Part shown: piece by piece, positions 1-7,511 of the stretch
How positions within the stretch are numbered: the stretch's first letter is position 1
How the letters are laid out: the number at the start of each line of letters is the position of its first letter
NCBI GenBank assembly: GCA_031409695.1
Contig: JANNXS010000091.1
Coordinates: 1 to 22,890, forward strand
DNA length: 22,890 nt
Direction of reading: 5' to 3'
DNA from: JABFRJ01 sp031409695
GTDB taxonomy: Bacteria > Pseudomonadota > Alphaproteobacteria > Rhizobiales > Hyphomicrobiaceae
Translations under genes and position numbers: made by a program
Notes under the pieces: model-generated
The model's database searches: none
Seen by the model: the letters and a program-made list of their open reading frames with translations, nothing else
Told to the model about the DNA's origin: nothing

Positions 1-2140
1 CCCATTGATCGGCCTTTGGCTTGGCGAACCCACGCTGCTCCCCGATCGCCGCCAGCACGTAGTAGACGTGCACACCGGGTTGACCCAGTTGCGCCGGTAG
101 CTTCATCAGTTCGCGGAATTGGCGATTCCACCATGCGAGGTTCTGGTCTTTGTCGAAGACAGCGATCCCGTGCTGCACTTGATCGAGCGAGGATTGCAAA
201 AGATCGCGATTGAACTGCAGCGCCTCCTCGGCGGTATCCAGCAGCTCCAGCGTATCGTCATTGCTGAACTGACCGCGGGCCAGAAGGCTGGTCATGATGA
301 GACGGGAGGAGGCCGGTCCGATGGCGCTCGTGAGCAGTTTTTCCGCGGCCCGTAGCAGTTGATTGTCCGCCACAGCCACTGGATCGAGACTGCGGGTATT
401 TTCATACTCAAACTGGCGCAATGACCGCTCGACGCGCTCTGCGCCGAGATAGCGCGACAGGGCCGATTGCAGCTCGGCAACGGTGATCTTGGTTGCGGGA
501 GCTTGACGCGGGGCTTCAAACGTCGCGGGCGCAGGGACCGGCCGTGTGGCGACCCAGGCAAAGGCGTCGGCTTGATGCAACTCCGACGCCGTCGCACCGA
601 TCGCAAGCGAGACGCCAACGAAAACCAGGATGTTCACCAACAGTGACCAGAAAACGCCGTGAGAGAGAGGGTCCAGGGTCAACCCGAACATGGCCTGTGG
701 CGCCAGATACGACAGGCCAAAGGGCCCCTCCGTGAGCAAGCTCGCACTCAGCATACCGGCTTGAACGATCCACGGCACGACCAGCGTCCAGCCCCAGATG
801 AAAAAACCAAGCAACATACCGCCAATAGCTCCGTACGCGGTACCGCCGCGCCAAAGGAAACCGGCAAAGAAAGCAGGTGCGAGTTGCGAGATGGCGGCAA
901 ATGCGACCAAGCCGATGCTCGCCAGGGGCGCGGCCTGCGACAGCAGAAGATAGAAGCCGTACCCCAGCAATATGACAGCAAAGATCGAGACCCGGCGAAT
1001 GGTCAACAGGCGGTGGGAGAACCCTTCCCCACCCTTGGCGTTGATGCGTCCCCGAACCAGCAACGGGGCGACGAGGCCATTCGTGATCATGATGGCGAGC
1101 GCAATCGAATCGACAATGACCATGGCCGTGGCCGCCGATAGCCCACCAACGAAGGCGGCAAGCGACACGAATTCGGCACCCTGTGATGCCGGTAGTGCCA
1201 AAACGTAGGTGTCAGACGGCGCTGAGCCGGCGACCATCAGGCCGGCAGCGGCGATCGGCACGACGAACAAATTGATCGCGACAAGGTAGAGCGGAAAGAT
1301 CCAGGCCGCAGTTTTTACCTCGTCTGGATGTTTGTTCTCAACCACCGTGACGTGGAACTGACGCGGCAACAGCAGGATCGCGCAGAAGCTCAGGAGCGTG
1401 ACCGTGATCCAAGTCGGAACATTGATGCCGCTGGCAAACAGCACCATCATCGCGGGTCGCTCGCTCACGGCCCGCACAAACTCTGACGGCCCGCCGAACA
1501 TGACAAACAACACGAACCCGCCGACCAGCAAAAATGCCAACAACTTGATCAGGCTCTCGAATGCGATCGCCAGCATCATACCGTCCTGATGCTCCGTCGT
1601 GTCGACATGGCGTGTGCCGAACAGGGTCGCAAACGTCGCAAGCAACAGGGCGGCAATCAACGCGGGATCAAGAACTCCGCCAATGGTTGGCAGGGCCTTC
1701 AGGCCGAGAACAACCGCACTCGATAGCACGATCGCCTTTAGTTGCAGGGCGATGTAGGGCAAAGTCGCGACCACGGCGATCACAGTGACGCAGGCGGCCA
1801 ACGCCTGGCTGCGGCCGTAGCGTGCTGCCAGAAGGTCAGCGACGGAGGTGATGTTTTGCCGCTTCGCCACGCGCACCACGTGGCGGATGAACGGCCAACC
1901 GACTGCGAAGGCAAGAATTGCGCCGAGATAAACGGGAATAAAGTCATAGCCCTTTGCGGCCGCGAGCCCGACGCTGCCAAAAAACGTCCATGAGGTGCAA
2001 AAGACTGCGATAGACAAGGCATACAGAAGCGGTCGGGGGCCTTGCTTGCGGAAACGGTCGCCGATCCACGCGACAAAAAACAGCCCGCCGATGTAGGCGA
2101 GCGCCACAATAATCAAAAGCAATCCCGAGCCAAGTGCCAT
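1..2140 (-). CDS. Sodium:solute symporter-type sensor histidine kinase, 3' part missing
   Basis: The reading frame is open from the ATG at 2140 to the window edge, giving 713 codons. The first roughly 500 residues are strongly hydrophobic and read like a PutP/SSS transporter, with the early segment FCTSWTFFGSVGLAA and many membrane spans. A soluble stretch follows (DTAEEALQFNRDLLQSSLDQ) and then the start of a PAS domain (GIAVFDKDQNLAWWNRQF). In the known family (CbrA-like and alphaproteobacterial hybrids of about 1,100 residues), histidine kinase and often receiver domains follow; here they would lie beyond position 1. Members are thought to sense or import a nutrient and signal to a response regulator. 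The ligand cannot be told from the sequence. The gene is monocistronic as far as visible, with a perfect inverted repeat about 50 bases upstream of the start. The family call is firm; the function is inferred. Confidence 0.88.
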   Translation of the reverse strand, partial: MALGSGLLLIIVALAYIGGLFFVAWIGDRFRKQGPRPLLYALSIAVFCTSWTFFGSVGLAAAKGYDFIPVYLGAILAFAVGWPFIRHVVRVAKRQNITSVADLLAARYGRSQALAACVTVIAVVATLPYIALQLKAIVLSSAVVLGLKALPTIGGVLDPALIAALLLATFATLFGTRHVDTTEHQDGMMLAIAFESLIKLLAFLLVGGFVLFVMFGGPSEFVRAVSERPAMMVLFASGINVPTWITVTLLSFCAILLLPRQFHVTVVENKHPDEVKTAAWIFPLYLVAINLFVVPIAAAGLMVAGSAPSDTYVLALPASQGAEFVSLAAFVGGLSAATAMVIVDSIALAIMITNGLVAPLLVRGRINAKGGEGFSHRLLTIRRVSIFAVILLGYGFYLLLSQAAPLASIGLVAFAAISQLAPAFFAGFLWRGGTAYGAIGGMLLGFFIWGWTLVVPWIVQAGMLSASLLTEGPFGLSYLAPQAMFGLTLDPLSHGVFWSLLVNILVFVGVSLAIGATASELHQADAFAWVATRPVPAPATFEAPRQAPATKITVAELQSALSRYLGAERVERSLRQFEYENTRSLDPVAVADNQLLRAAEKLLTSAIGPASSRLIMTSLLARGQFSNDDTLELLDTAEEALQFNRDLLQSSLDQVQHGIAVFDKDQNLAWWNRQFRELMKLPAQLGQPGVHVYYVLAAIGEQRGFAKPKADQW

Positions 2141-2188
2141 TCTGCTTTCCCGCGGGTCGCCTGTCTGACGAGACGGTGCTCCACTCGT

Positions 2189-2215
2189 GCACACTATCGC
2201 GGCAGGATAGTGTGC
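2189..2215. repeat. Perfect 10-bp inverted repeat upstream of the symporter-kinase
   Basis: The arms GCACACTATC and GATAGTGTGC are exact reverse complements separated by 7 bases. The repeat lies in the 133-base gap between the thiL stop and the symporter-kinase start. No T-run follows on either strand, so a simple intrinsic terminator is unlikely. An operator or a leader hairpin is possible. No other copy was noticed in the window. Confidence 0.55.
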
Positions 2216-2273
2216 GGACTTCTACGCATCGGAGCAAGCCGATCATTGCATATCCTTTGGTCAAGAGAACTTC

Positions 2274-3287
2274 TTAGACTGGCGTGAAATGGTCCCAGCC
2301 TGCGCGGTTGATCGAGAGCGCTGCGCCGTTTTGATCGACGACGGCCAGACCTGCTCCCGCGTGCAACTGACCGACGCGTTTGACGGGTATACCGACCTCC
2401 ATTGCCGCGGCAACGAATGCTGCTTCATGACCTGTCGAAACAGCGCACAAGATTTCATAGTCGTCGCCGGCTGTCACAAGGCGCACCAACAGTGATGCCT
2501 CGTCGGCCACCAGCCGTTGTGCAGTTGGGCCGAGCGGCACATCTCGAAGATGTAACGTGCCAGCGACCCCACTTGCACGACACAGCCGCTCGGCATCTTT
2601 GACGAGACCGTCGGACAGATCCATGGCAGCGCTGGCAAAACGACGGACCGCATCCGCTAGGGCGAGCCGCGGTTCCGGCCGCAGATACCGCCCGACCAGC
2701 GCGACCCGCTCAGCTTCAGACACGCACCACCTTGCGGGAGCCATACCACCGCGAAGAGCCAGGCCCAATGCAGCGCTACCAATGGTGCCAGTGACGTAAA
2801 GACCATCGCCCGCACGAGCGCCGAGACGCGTCACCATCTGGCCTTTAGGGACTGTGCCAATGAGTGTGACAGCGATGCTGATTGGTCCCGGCGCACGATC
2901 CGTGTCGCCCCCGGTCAATGTGCAGCCAAACGCGGCTTGAGCAGCACTCAGGCCATTGGCGAAACCATGCAACCAAGCGCGTTGCGGATAGTCCGGAAAC
3001 GACAGGCCAAGCATGTAAACGAGGGGACGCGCACCTTTTGCCGTAAGGTCCGATACATTTACCGCCAGCGCCTTCCAGGCAATATCGGCCGGCTCGTCGT
3101 CGGGAAAAAAGTGAACCCCTGCCCGCACGGGATCGGTCTTGAGCACAAGATCCATCCCAGGCGGGGGCGTCAACGAGGCGCAATCATCGCGCAGACCATA
3201 GGCACCTGGCGTCGCCGCCGCGAGCGGCGCCAGGAACTCCTGGATGATCGCGTCTTCGCCTGATGGCAGTATGTTTGGCGTCAGCAT
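2274..3287 (-). CDS. thiL: Thiamine-monophosphate kinase ThiL
   Basis: ThiL phosphorylates thiamine monophosphate with ATP to the cofactor thiamine pyrophosphate, the last step of the pathway, in the cytoplasm. The protein of about 337 residues begins with the family signature GEDAIIQEFLAPLA and carries the Mg/ATP acidic motifs GLRDD, KTDPVRAGVHF, NVSDLTAKGA, GGDTD and MDLSDGLVKD in the right order. I chose the ATG at 3287. An upstream in-frame start at 3338 would add 17 residues and overlap the PAP2 gene, whereas 3287 leaves a 13-base gap and puts the GED motif at the usual N-terminal place. It probably shares a transcript with the PAP2 gene. In many alphaproteobacteria thiL sits next to nusB; here it lies downstream of the thiamine operon, separated by the PAP2 gene and a palindrome-rich spacer. 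Confidence 0.95.
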   Translation of the reverse strand: MLTPNILPSGEDAIIQEFLAPLAAATPGAYGLRDDCASLTPPPGMDLVLKTDPVRAGVHFFPDDEPADIAWKALAVNVSDLTAKGARPLVYMLGLSFPDYPQRAWLHGFANGLSAAQAAFGCTLTGGDTDRAPGPISIAVTLIGTVPKGQMVTRLGARAGDGLYVTGTIGSAALGLALRGGMAPARWCVSEAERVALVGRYLRPEPRLALADAVRRFASAAMDLSDGLVKDAERLCRASGVAGTLHLRDVPLGPTAQRLVADEASLLVRLVTAGDDYEILCAVSTGHEAAFVAAAMEVGIPVKRVGQLHAGAGLAVVDQNGAALSINRAGWDHFTPV

Positions 3288-3300
3288 ATCGGCGAACCCA

Positions 3301-4020
3301 TCACATCTCGACAAGCCGCGGCGGGAGATACCGATCAACGAGCAGGATCACCACCGCTGTCAGCGACCAAGCGAGCAGCACATCGGACAGGAAGTGTGCG
3401 CCGAACGCCATCCGGTTGAGTGACATCACGAAACCAAAAACGCCAATAGCAGCAAGCGCGACCAAGCGGTTTCGTCCTGTGAACCAAAACGCAAACACAA
3501 TCAGGAAGAAGCCGAACGAGGCCTCGCCAGCAACAAACGAACAGTTGGCTTTGCATCCCGTCGAATAGGTCCACACCGGCATAAATTCGGCAGTGCCACC
3601 AAACAGCGTCGTCTGATGCGGCCGTGGGCGTCCCATGTAAGCCTTGAGGATGCCGTTGACCAGCAGGCCGGGGCCAAGGATCATGGCGAGCAGCGTCACC
3701 CACCAGCGCCGCCAGATCTGGTGTGACAGCGAGGCTGGGCGGAACAACCGCAGGAGCACGACCCCCAACATCACCGCGCCCACCACCCAACCCGACGCGC
3801 GCCCAAGCTTCATCAACGCTACCAGGCCCGAATACTGCTCTCCGACAAAACCAGTCGACGGCGTGTGGAACGCCCGCGCCGCCGCCGTATCAAGCCCTGG
3901 AAACAACCAAAACAGCACGGAAACAAAACCCGTGACGCCGAGCGCCAGCCAGAGCCATTTGTGGCGGCCTGTCGCTGACGCCCACGTCGGCGTGTCGTCA
4001 AGCATACTGTCCGCGGTCAT
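3301..4020 (-). CDS. PAP2-family membrane phosphatase with altered second motif
   Basis: This 239-residue protein has about five or six hydrophobic segments and the lipid phosphatase layout. Motif 1 is K126 with R133-P134 (KAYMGRPRP, the KX6RP pattern). Motif 3 is R203-X5-H209-X3-D213 in NRMAFGAHFLSD. Motif 2, normally PSGH, reads VAGE (residues 163-166), so the usual acid/base histidine is a glutamate. Family members remove phosphate from membrane lipids such as phosphatidate, undecaprenyl pyrophosphate or lipid A; the substrate here is unknown. The start at 4020 has AGGA six bases upstream. The stop lies 13 bases before thiL, so co-transcription is likely, but no thiamine link is implied. 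PAP2 membership is firm; activity is less certain because of the motif 2 change. Confidence 0.88.
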   Translation of the reverse strand: MTADSMLDDTPTWASATGRHKWLWLALGVTGFVSVLFWLFPGLDTAAARAFHTPSTGFVGEQYSGLVALMKLGRASGWVVGAVMLGVVLLRLFRPASLSHQIWRRWWVTLLAMILGPGLLVNGILKAYMGRPRPHQTTLFGGTAEFMPVWTYSTGCKANCSFVAGEASFGFFLIVFAFWFTGRNRLVALAAIGVFGFVMSLNRMAFGAHFLSDVLLAWSLTAVVILLVDRYLPPRLVEM

Positions 4021-4063
4021 ATCTGATCCTGTCGTGACCTGAAGTGCCGTCCGACGCGCAGAT

Positions 4064-4076
4064 ACCCCGGCGGGGT
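4064..4076. repeat. Small GC hairpin, possibly related to the carB linker repeat
   Basis: ACCCC and GGGGT flank the 3-base loop GGC. Read on the minus strand, the surrounding bases (about 4087 down to 4050) begin TGGTCGTGGCGAC and then CCCC/GGGG-type arms. This resembles the first half of the 44-base element found twice inside carB (TGGTCGCGGGCGACACCCC), with small indels. The resemblance is partial and was judged by eye. Confidence 0.3.
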
Positions 4077-4112
4077 CGCCACGACCAGAGAGCTTTCAGC
4101 GACCGCACCTCA

Positions 4113-4143
4113 TACCAACGGCCAAAAAGATTGACCGTTGGTA
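4113..4143. repeat. Palindrome copy A (TACCAACGG / CCGTTGGTA)
   Basis: Nine-base perfect arms at 4113-4121 and 4135-4143 continue inward with one mismatch (CCA/TGA...). The left arm reads TACCAACGGCCA and the right arm is the reverse complement of TACCAACGGTCA. The same unit occurs again at 4193-4223, so this is a repeated palindromic element rather than chance. It lies in the spacer between the TRAP-binding-protein stop and the PAP2 start. Confidence 0.7.
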
Positions 4144-4159
4144 ATTCGGTTCGTGTCTT

Positions 4160-4189
4160 GCGCGCGGCCGCCCCACCAACCCCGCGCGC
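4160..4189. repeat. GC-only hairpin between the two palindromes
   Basis: GCGCGCGG (4160-4167) and CCGCGCGC (4182-4189) are exact reverse complements around a 14-base loop. With the flanking palindromes this makes three consecutive hairpins in 110 bases. A role in transcription termination or 3'-end protection of the thiamine operon mRNA is possible; there is no T-run. Confidence 0.45.
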
Positions 4190-4192
4190 GGA

Positions 4193-4223
4193 TACCATCG
4201 GTCAATAACTATGACCGTTGGTA
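4193..4223. repeat. Palindrome copy B (TACCATCGGTCA / TGACCGTTGGTA)
   Basis: Twelve-base arms with one mismatch flank 7 bases. The element abuts the stop codon of the TRAP-binding-protein gene, which ends at 4224. It shares the TACCAACGGTCA unit with copy A 80 bases away. Confidence 0.7.
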
Positions 4224-5315
4224 TTAGACGCGCGCAAGCACGGTGCGGCCGTGCGACGTGACGCGCTGCCATGTCTCGGTTGTGCGCTGGTAGGCTGCGA
4301 GATGCTCAACAATCTGTAAAGCGAGCGGGCTCGTGCCAGCGATACGCGCCAGCGTACGGGCCGCGGCCTCGCGCGCAGCCGCCAGCGCTTCCGCATCGAG
4401 CCATTGAATCGTCACGCTGACCGACGTCGCCAGTTGAGCGAGGGCTGCGCTGTTGGCGGCGATCGTCTCTGCAAGCGCGAGGTCATGCTCAGCCCTGCAA
4501 GCCGTCTCAATGATGACCTGGAGATGTCGTGGTAGCGCCGCCCAAACACGCTGGTTGAGTAGCAACTCACTCGGACCGTTCGGTTTGTTGAAGCCCGGAA
4601 ACACGAGATGTTTCGCGATGCGATCGAGGCCCGCTGGCAGATCGTTGGCCGGTGCCAGCAATTCAACGGCATCGATAACGCCACGCTCGAAGGCTGCATA
4701 GGTATCGCCGGGCGGGATGACCAGCGCTGTCGCGCCAAGTGCTGTATAAACCGCGCCCCCAATGCCCGTCGCGCGGATGCGCAAGCCTTTGAAGTCGGCT
4801 GACGAGGTGATCGGCTTGCGGAACCATCCGGCAGACGAGGGGCCCGTGTTGCCCGCGACGAACGCACGGACGCCATGAGGCGCATAGAGCTCGTCCCAGA
4901 GCGCCTGACCACCGGCTGCAAGCCACCCCATATGTGCGTCCGGCGAAAGCCCGAATGGTGCCGTCGTGAACAGTGGCGCCGCCGGCATTTTGCCGCCCCA
5001 GAAGACCGCGGCCGTATGACCGAGTTCGACGGTTCCAGCCGACACCGCATCAAACACCTGCAACGCTGGCACAAGCTCACCTGCCGCGAACACGTCGATC
5101 TTGAGCTCGCCATTGCTCATCGTGGTGATGGTGTCAGCCAAACGTCGTGCAGAAACGCCGGGGCCCGCCATGTTGCGCGACCAGGAGGTGACGCAGCGCC
5201 AACGACGTTCATTGCCGGCTGCACGAGCCAAGGACGGCATGGCTAAGGACGGGAGGGCAATTGAGCCGGCGCCGAGAACACCAAGCAGACCGCGTCGCGT
5301 TGGAGCGTTCGTCAT
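4224..5315 (-). CDS. Orphan TRAP-type substrate-binding protein (DctP family), last gene of the thiamine operon
   Basis: The 363-residue protein starts with a twin-arginine style leader (TRRGLLGVLGAGS, then an Ala-rich segment ending ARA), which suggests Tat export to the periplasm. The mature part follows the DctP/TakP fold pattern: WRCVTSWSR at the start, GELKIDVFAAGELVPALQ, FKGLRIRATG (the arginine region that usually grips a carboxylate), PPGDTYAAFERGVIDAVE, and FPGFNKPNGPSELLLNQ. No DctQ or DctM membrane subunit gene is nearby. Its ATG overlaps the thiD stop as ATGA, so the two are translationally coupled and it sits under TPP riboswitch control. This suggests a ligand related to thiamine or its precursors, or to thiamine demand (2-oxo acids are known TakP-type ligands). 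The family is certain; the ligand is unknown. Confidence 0.9.
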   Translation of the reverse strand: MTNAPTRRGLLGVLGAGSIALPSLAMPSLARAAGNERRWRCVTSWSRNMAGPGVSARRLADTITTMSNGELKIDVFAAGELVPALQVFDAVSAGTVELGHTAAVFWGGKMPAAPLFTTAPFGLSPDAHMGWLAAGGQALWDELYAPHGVRAFVAGNTGPSSAGWFRKPITSSADFKGLRIRATGIGGAVYTALGATALVIPPGDTYAAFERGVIDAVELLAPANDLPAGLDRIAKHLVFPGFNKPNGPSELLLNQRVWAALPRHLQVIIETACRAEHDLALAETIAANSAALAQLATSVSVTIQWLDAEALAAAREAAARTLARIAGTSPLALQIVEHLAAYQRTTETWQRVTSHGRTVLARV

Positions 5316-6130
5316 GGGGACCTCGGCGGTAGCGCAACGTCGTGGAAGTGATGGACCGGTCCATGGCCGTGCCCGATGCGTTGGTCGCGCGCGGCGCCGA
5401 TGGCCCCGGTGAGCCAGATTTTCGCGACGCGCACGGATGCTTCGAGATCATGACCGAGCGCGAGGCCCGCCGCGATGGCTGCCGACAAACTGCAGCCAGT
5501 GCCATGCGTGTTGCGACTGTCTATGCGCGCCGCTGTGAAGCGCACAATGCCAGAATCCGAGACGAGGATATCAACGCTCTTGCCCGTGTCGCCATGCCCA
5601 CCTTTGACGAGCACCGTCGAAGCGCCGCGCGCCAGGATCGCACGCCCCTGGGCCGCCATCTCATCTTCATTCCGGGCCATGGACATGCCGGACAGCAACG
5701 CCGCCTCGTGTAGATTTGGTGTCACGCAGCGCGCCAACGGCAACAGGCGTCGCACAAGCGCATCAACGGCATCGGTTGAAATGAGCGGATCACCCGAGGT
5801 CGCAACCATGACGGGGTCGAGCACTACGGGGATGGTCGGTCGCGTCTCAAGCGCCGCTGCAACGGCTGTGATGATATCGGCTGAAGCCAGCATGCCTATC
5901 TTGATCGCGCGGATCCCGATGTCGCCGCACACACTCTCGATCTGCGCACTGACGAAGGTCGCAGGTATCGGGTGGATACCCTGCACACCGACGGTGTTCT
6001 GCGCCGTCAGTGCCGTGATGGCAGTTGTGCCAAACACACCAAAGGCCGCAAACGTCTTCAAATCGGCCTGGATACCAGCGCCGCCGCCGGAGTCTGAGCC
6101 TGCGATTGTCAACGCCGCGCGTGGTGTCAT
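5312..6130 (-). CDS. thiD: Hydroxymethylpyrimidine/phosphomethylpyrimidine kinase ThiD
   Basis: ThiD carries out two ATP-dependent phosphorylations, HMP to HMP-P and HMP-P to HMP-PP, supplying the pyrimidine half of thiamine. The 272-residue protein shows the ribokinase-like signatures: the N-terminal AGSDSGGGAGIQADLKTF, ALTAQNTVGV, KIGMLAS, VLDPVMVATSG, TPNLHEAALL, VKGGHG and the anion hole/catalytic segment HGTGCSLSAAIAA. Length and motif order are normal for bifunctional bacterial ThiD, and no ThiE fusion is present. The start at 6130 overlaps the thiE stop by 4 bases (ATGA), and its own stop overlaps the next gene in the same way. The identification is secure. Confidence 0.96.
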   Translation of the reverse strand: MTPRAALTIAGSDSGGGAGIQADLKTFAAFGVFGTTAITALTAQNTVGVQGIHPIPATFVSAQIESVCGDIGIRAIKIGMLASADIITAVAAALETRPTIPVVLDPVMVATSGDPLISTDAVDALVRRLLPLARCVTPNLHEAALLSGMSMARNEDEMAAQGRAILARGASTVLVKGGHGDTGKSVDILVSDSGIVRFTAARIDSRNTHGTGCSLSAAIAAGLALGHDLEASVRVAKIWLTGAIGAARDQRIGHGHGPVHHFHDVALPPRSP

Positions 6131-6777
6131 GCCACCCCTCCCGCCGAAAAGGCGCGCGCAAGTTCGCGCGTTGCGGCCTCGACATCGTCAGCATCAAAGA
6201 TGGCGCCGACGACGGCGAGGAAATCTGCGCCGGCCACGTGCAGCGCGCCCGCGTTTTCGACTGTAATCCCGGCAATGGCTCCAACAAGCGTCCCCGGGGC
6301 TTTGGCCGCGGCCGCACGACGCAGGACGGCGAAACCGTCGAGCCCGACAGGTGCATCAGGGTTTGCCTTATGCCGGGTGGGGTAGACGCCACCGATGCAG
6401 CCGTAGTCCACGCCCAGCGCCAACGTCGTGAGATCGTCCGTGTTCTTGAGCGTGACACCAATGATCTTGCCCGGACCGAGCAGACGCCGCGCCGTGGTCG
6501 GCTCCATGTCCTCGCGGCCGATGTGCACGCCCTCAGCGCCGATCGCCAAAGCCACGTCGATACGGTCATTGATCAGCAACGGGCAGCCTGTGCCCGCGAG
6601 CCCCGCGTGCACGCGTCGCGCGAGGTCAACGAAGGCGCGCGTCCCCATCTCCTTGGCGCGCAACTGCATCGTCGCAGCCCCACCACGGGCGGCCGACGCT
6701 GCCAGCGCACCTGGATCGCGGCCGCGCAACACCTGCGTGTCGAGGATGGCGTAGATGCCTGCAAAACGATGGTTCAT
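6127..6777 (-). CDS. thiE: Thiamine-phosphate synthase ThiE
   Basis: ThiE joins HMP pyrophosphate and thiazole phosphate, releasing pyrophosphate and forming thiamine monophosphate. The 216 residues form the expected TIM-barrel pattern: QLRAKEM near residue 43 (the pyrophosphate-contact QxR/K motif), LLINDRIDVALAIGAEGVHIG with the Mg-binding aspartates, the GVTLKN strand, GGVYPTRHKANPD (the usual G-x-x-PT-x-x-K loop) and the C-terminal phosphate-binding region AIAGITVENA. It is coupled to thiM upstream and to thiD downstream by ATGA overlaps, as expected for consecutive enzymes. No truncation or unusual residue stands out. Confidence 0.96.
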   Translation of the reverse strand: MNHRFAGIYAILDTQVLRGRDPGALAASAARGGAATMQLRAKEMGTRAFVDLARRVHAGLAGTGCPLLINDRIDVALAIGAEGVHIGREDMEPTTARRLLGPGKIIGVTLKNTDDLTTLALGVDYGCIGGVYPTRHKANPDAPVGLDGFAVLRRAAAAKAPGTLVGAIAGITVENAGALHVAGADFLAVVGAIFDADDVEAATRELARAFSAGGVA

Positions 6778-7502
6778 AGCGCCCTATCCTTCACATCGAT
6801 GGCCGCAAGATGGTCGATGAAGTGGACGGCAAAAGAGCCCGGCCCGCGGCTCTCGGCGGCTGCCCGCTCACCCGCAAGGCCAAACACATCGAGCGCCGTT
6901 GCTGCCGCTTCGACGGGACTGTTGCTGACGCTTGCGAAGGCCGCGATCGCCGCGCCTAGCGCACAACCAAGCCCTGTGACTTGCGCCATGAACGGATGGC
7001 CAGAGCCGATTTCAGCACACAAGCGGCCATTGGCCTCCACGCGATCAACCGCGCCGGTCGTGATGAGCGTACAGGTGGCCAACCCAGCCCCACCGAACGC
7101 CGTGCGCAGCGCCGCGATCTCCGCGCTATTGCCCTTGATAACAATCCCCGGCCGCCGCGCGAGGCGCAGCGCCGCGGCCATACGCACCGGCGAATGCTGC
7201 ACGAACACCGGATCCAGCACGACCGGTTTGCCGTCCAGCGCGCTGCTTGCGAGCAACCGCTCGATGCCGTCGAGACGCGCAGCGTCGATGGTGCCGAGAT
7301 TGATCACCACAGCCTGTGCCGATGCTGTCATAGCGACGATCTCGTCGGCGTGCGTTGCCATCGACGCGCGGGCGCCGAGCGCGTGCAGGCAATTTGCCGT
7401 GATCGCCTGCGCGACGGTGTTGGTTAGGCACTGGATGCGCGGCGCTGAGGCGCGTAGGTTTGCGCAACGGTTTGTAAGGTCTTTGGGACGCAGGGATTGC
7501 AC
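6774..7502 (-). CDS. thiM: Hydroxyethylthiazole kinase ThiM
   Basis: ThiM phosphorylates 4-methyl-5-hydroxyethylthiazole, a salvage reaction that feeds ThiE. The 242-residue protein shows LTNTVAQAITANCLHALGA, the EIVAMTASAQAVVINLGT region, VVLDPVF, IKGNSAEIAAL and the active-site loop VTGLGCALGAAIAAF. The family loop is usually TGTGC; here the second Thr is Leu but the conserved Cys remains. The start is a GTG at 7502, nine bases after the oxygenase stop, with GAGGG-like bases upstream; no better ATG fits the conserved N-terminus. It is somewhat shorter than typical (about 260). Its presence shows that thiazole is recovered from outside or from turnover. Confidence 0.93.
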   Translation of the reverse strand: MQSLRPKDLTNRCANLRASAPRIQCLTNTVAQAITANCLHALGARASMATHADEIVAMTASAQAVVINLGTIDAARLDGIERLLASSALDGKPVVLDPVFVQHSPVRMAAALRLARRPGIVIKGNSAEIAALRTAFGGAGLATCTLITTGAVDRVEANGRLCAEIGSGHPFMAQVTGLGCALGAAIAAFASVSNSPVEAAATALDVFGLAGERAAAESRGPGSFAVHFIDHLAAIDVKDRAL

Positions 7503-7511
7503 GCTTGGCCC

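Noticed and set aside
3288..3338. An upstream start for thiL
   Set aside because: It overlaps the PAP2 stop and adds residues before the conserved GEDAIIQEF start that have no family counterpart.
4412..5113. A 233-codon minus-strand frame overlapping the TRAP-binding-protein gene
   Set aside because: It is a frame shadow rich in Ser, Arg and Cys; the overlapping DctP-family frame has clear family motifs.
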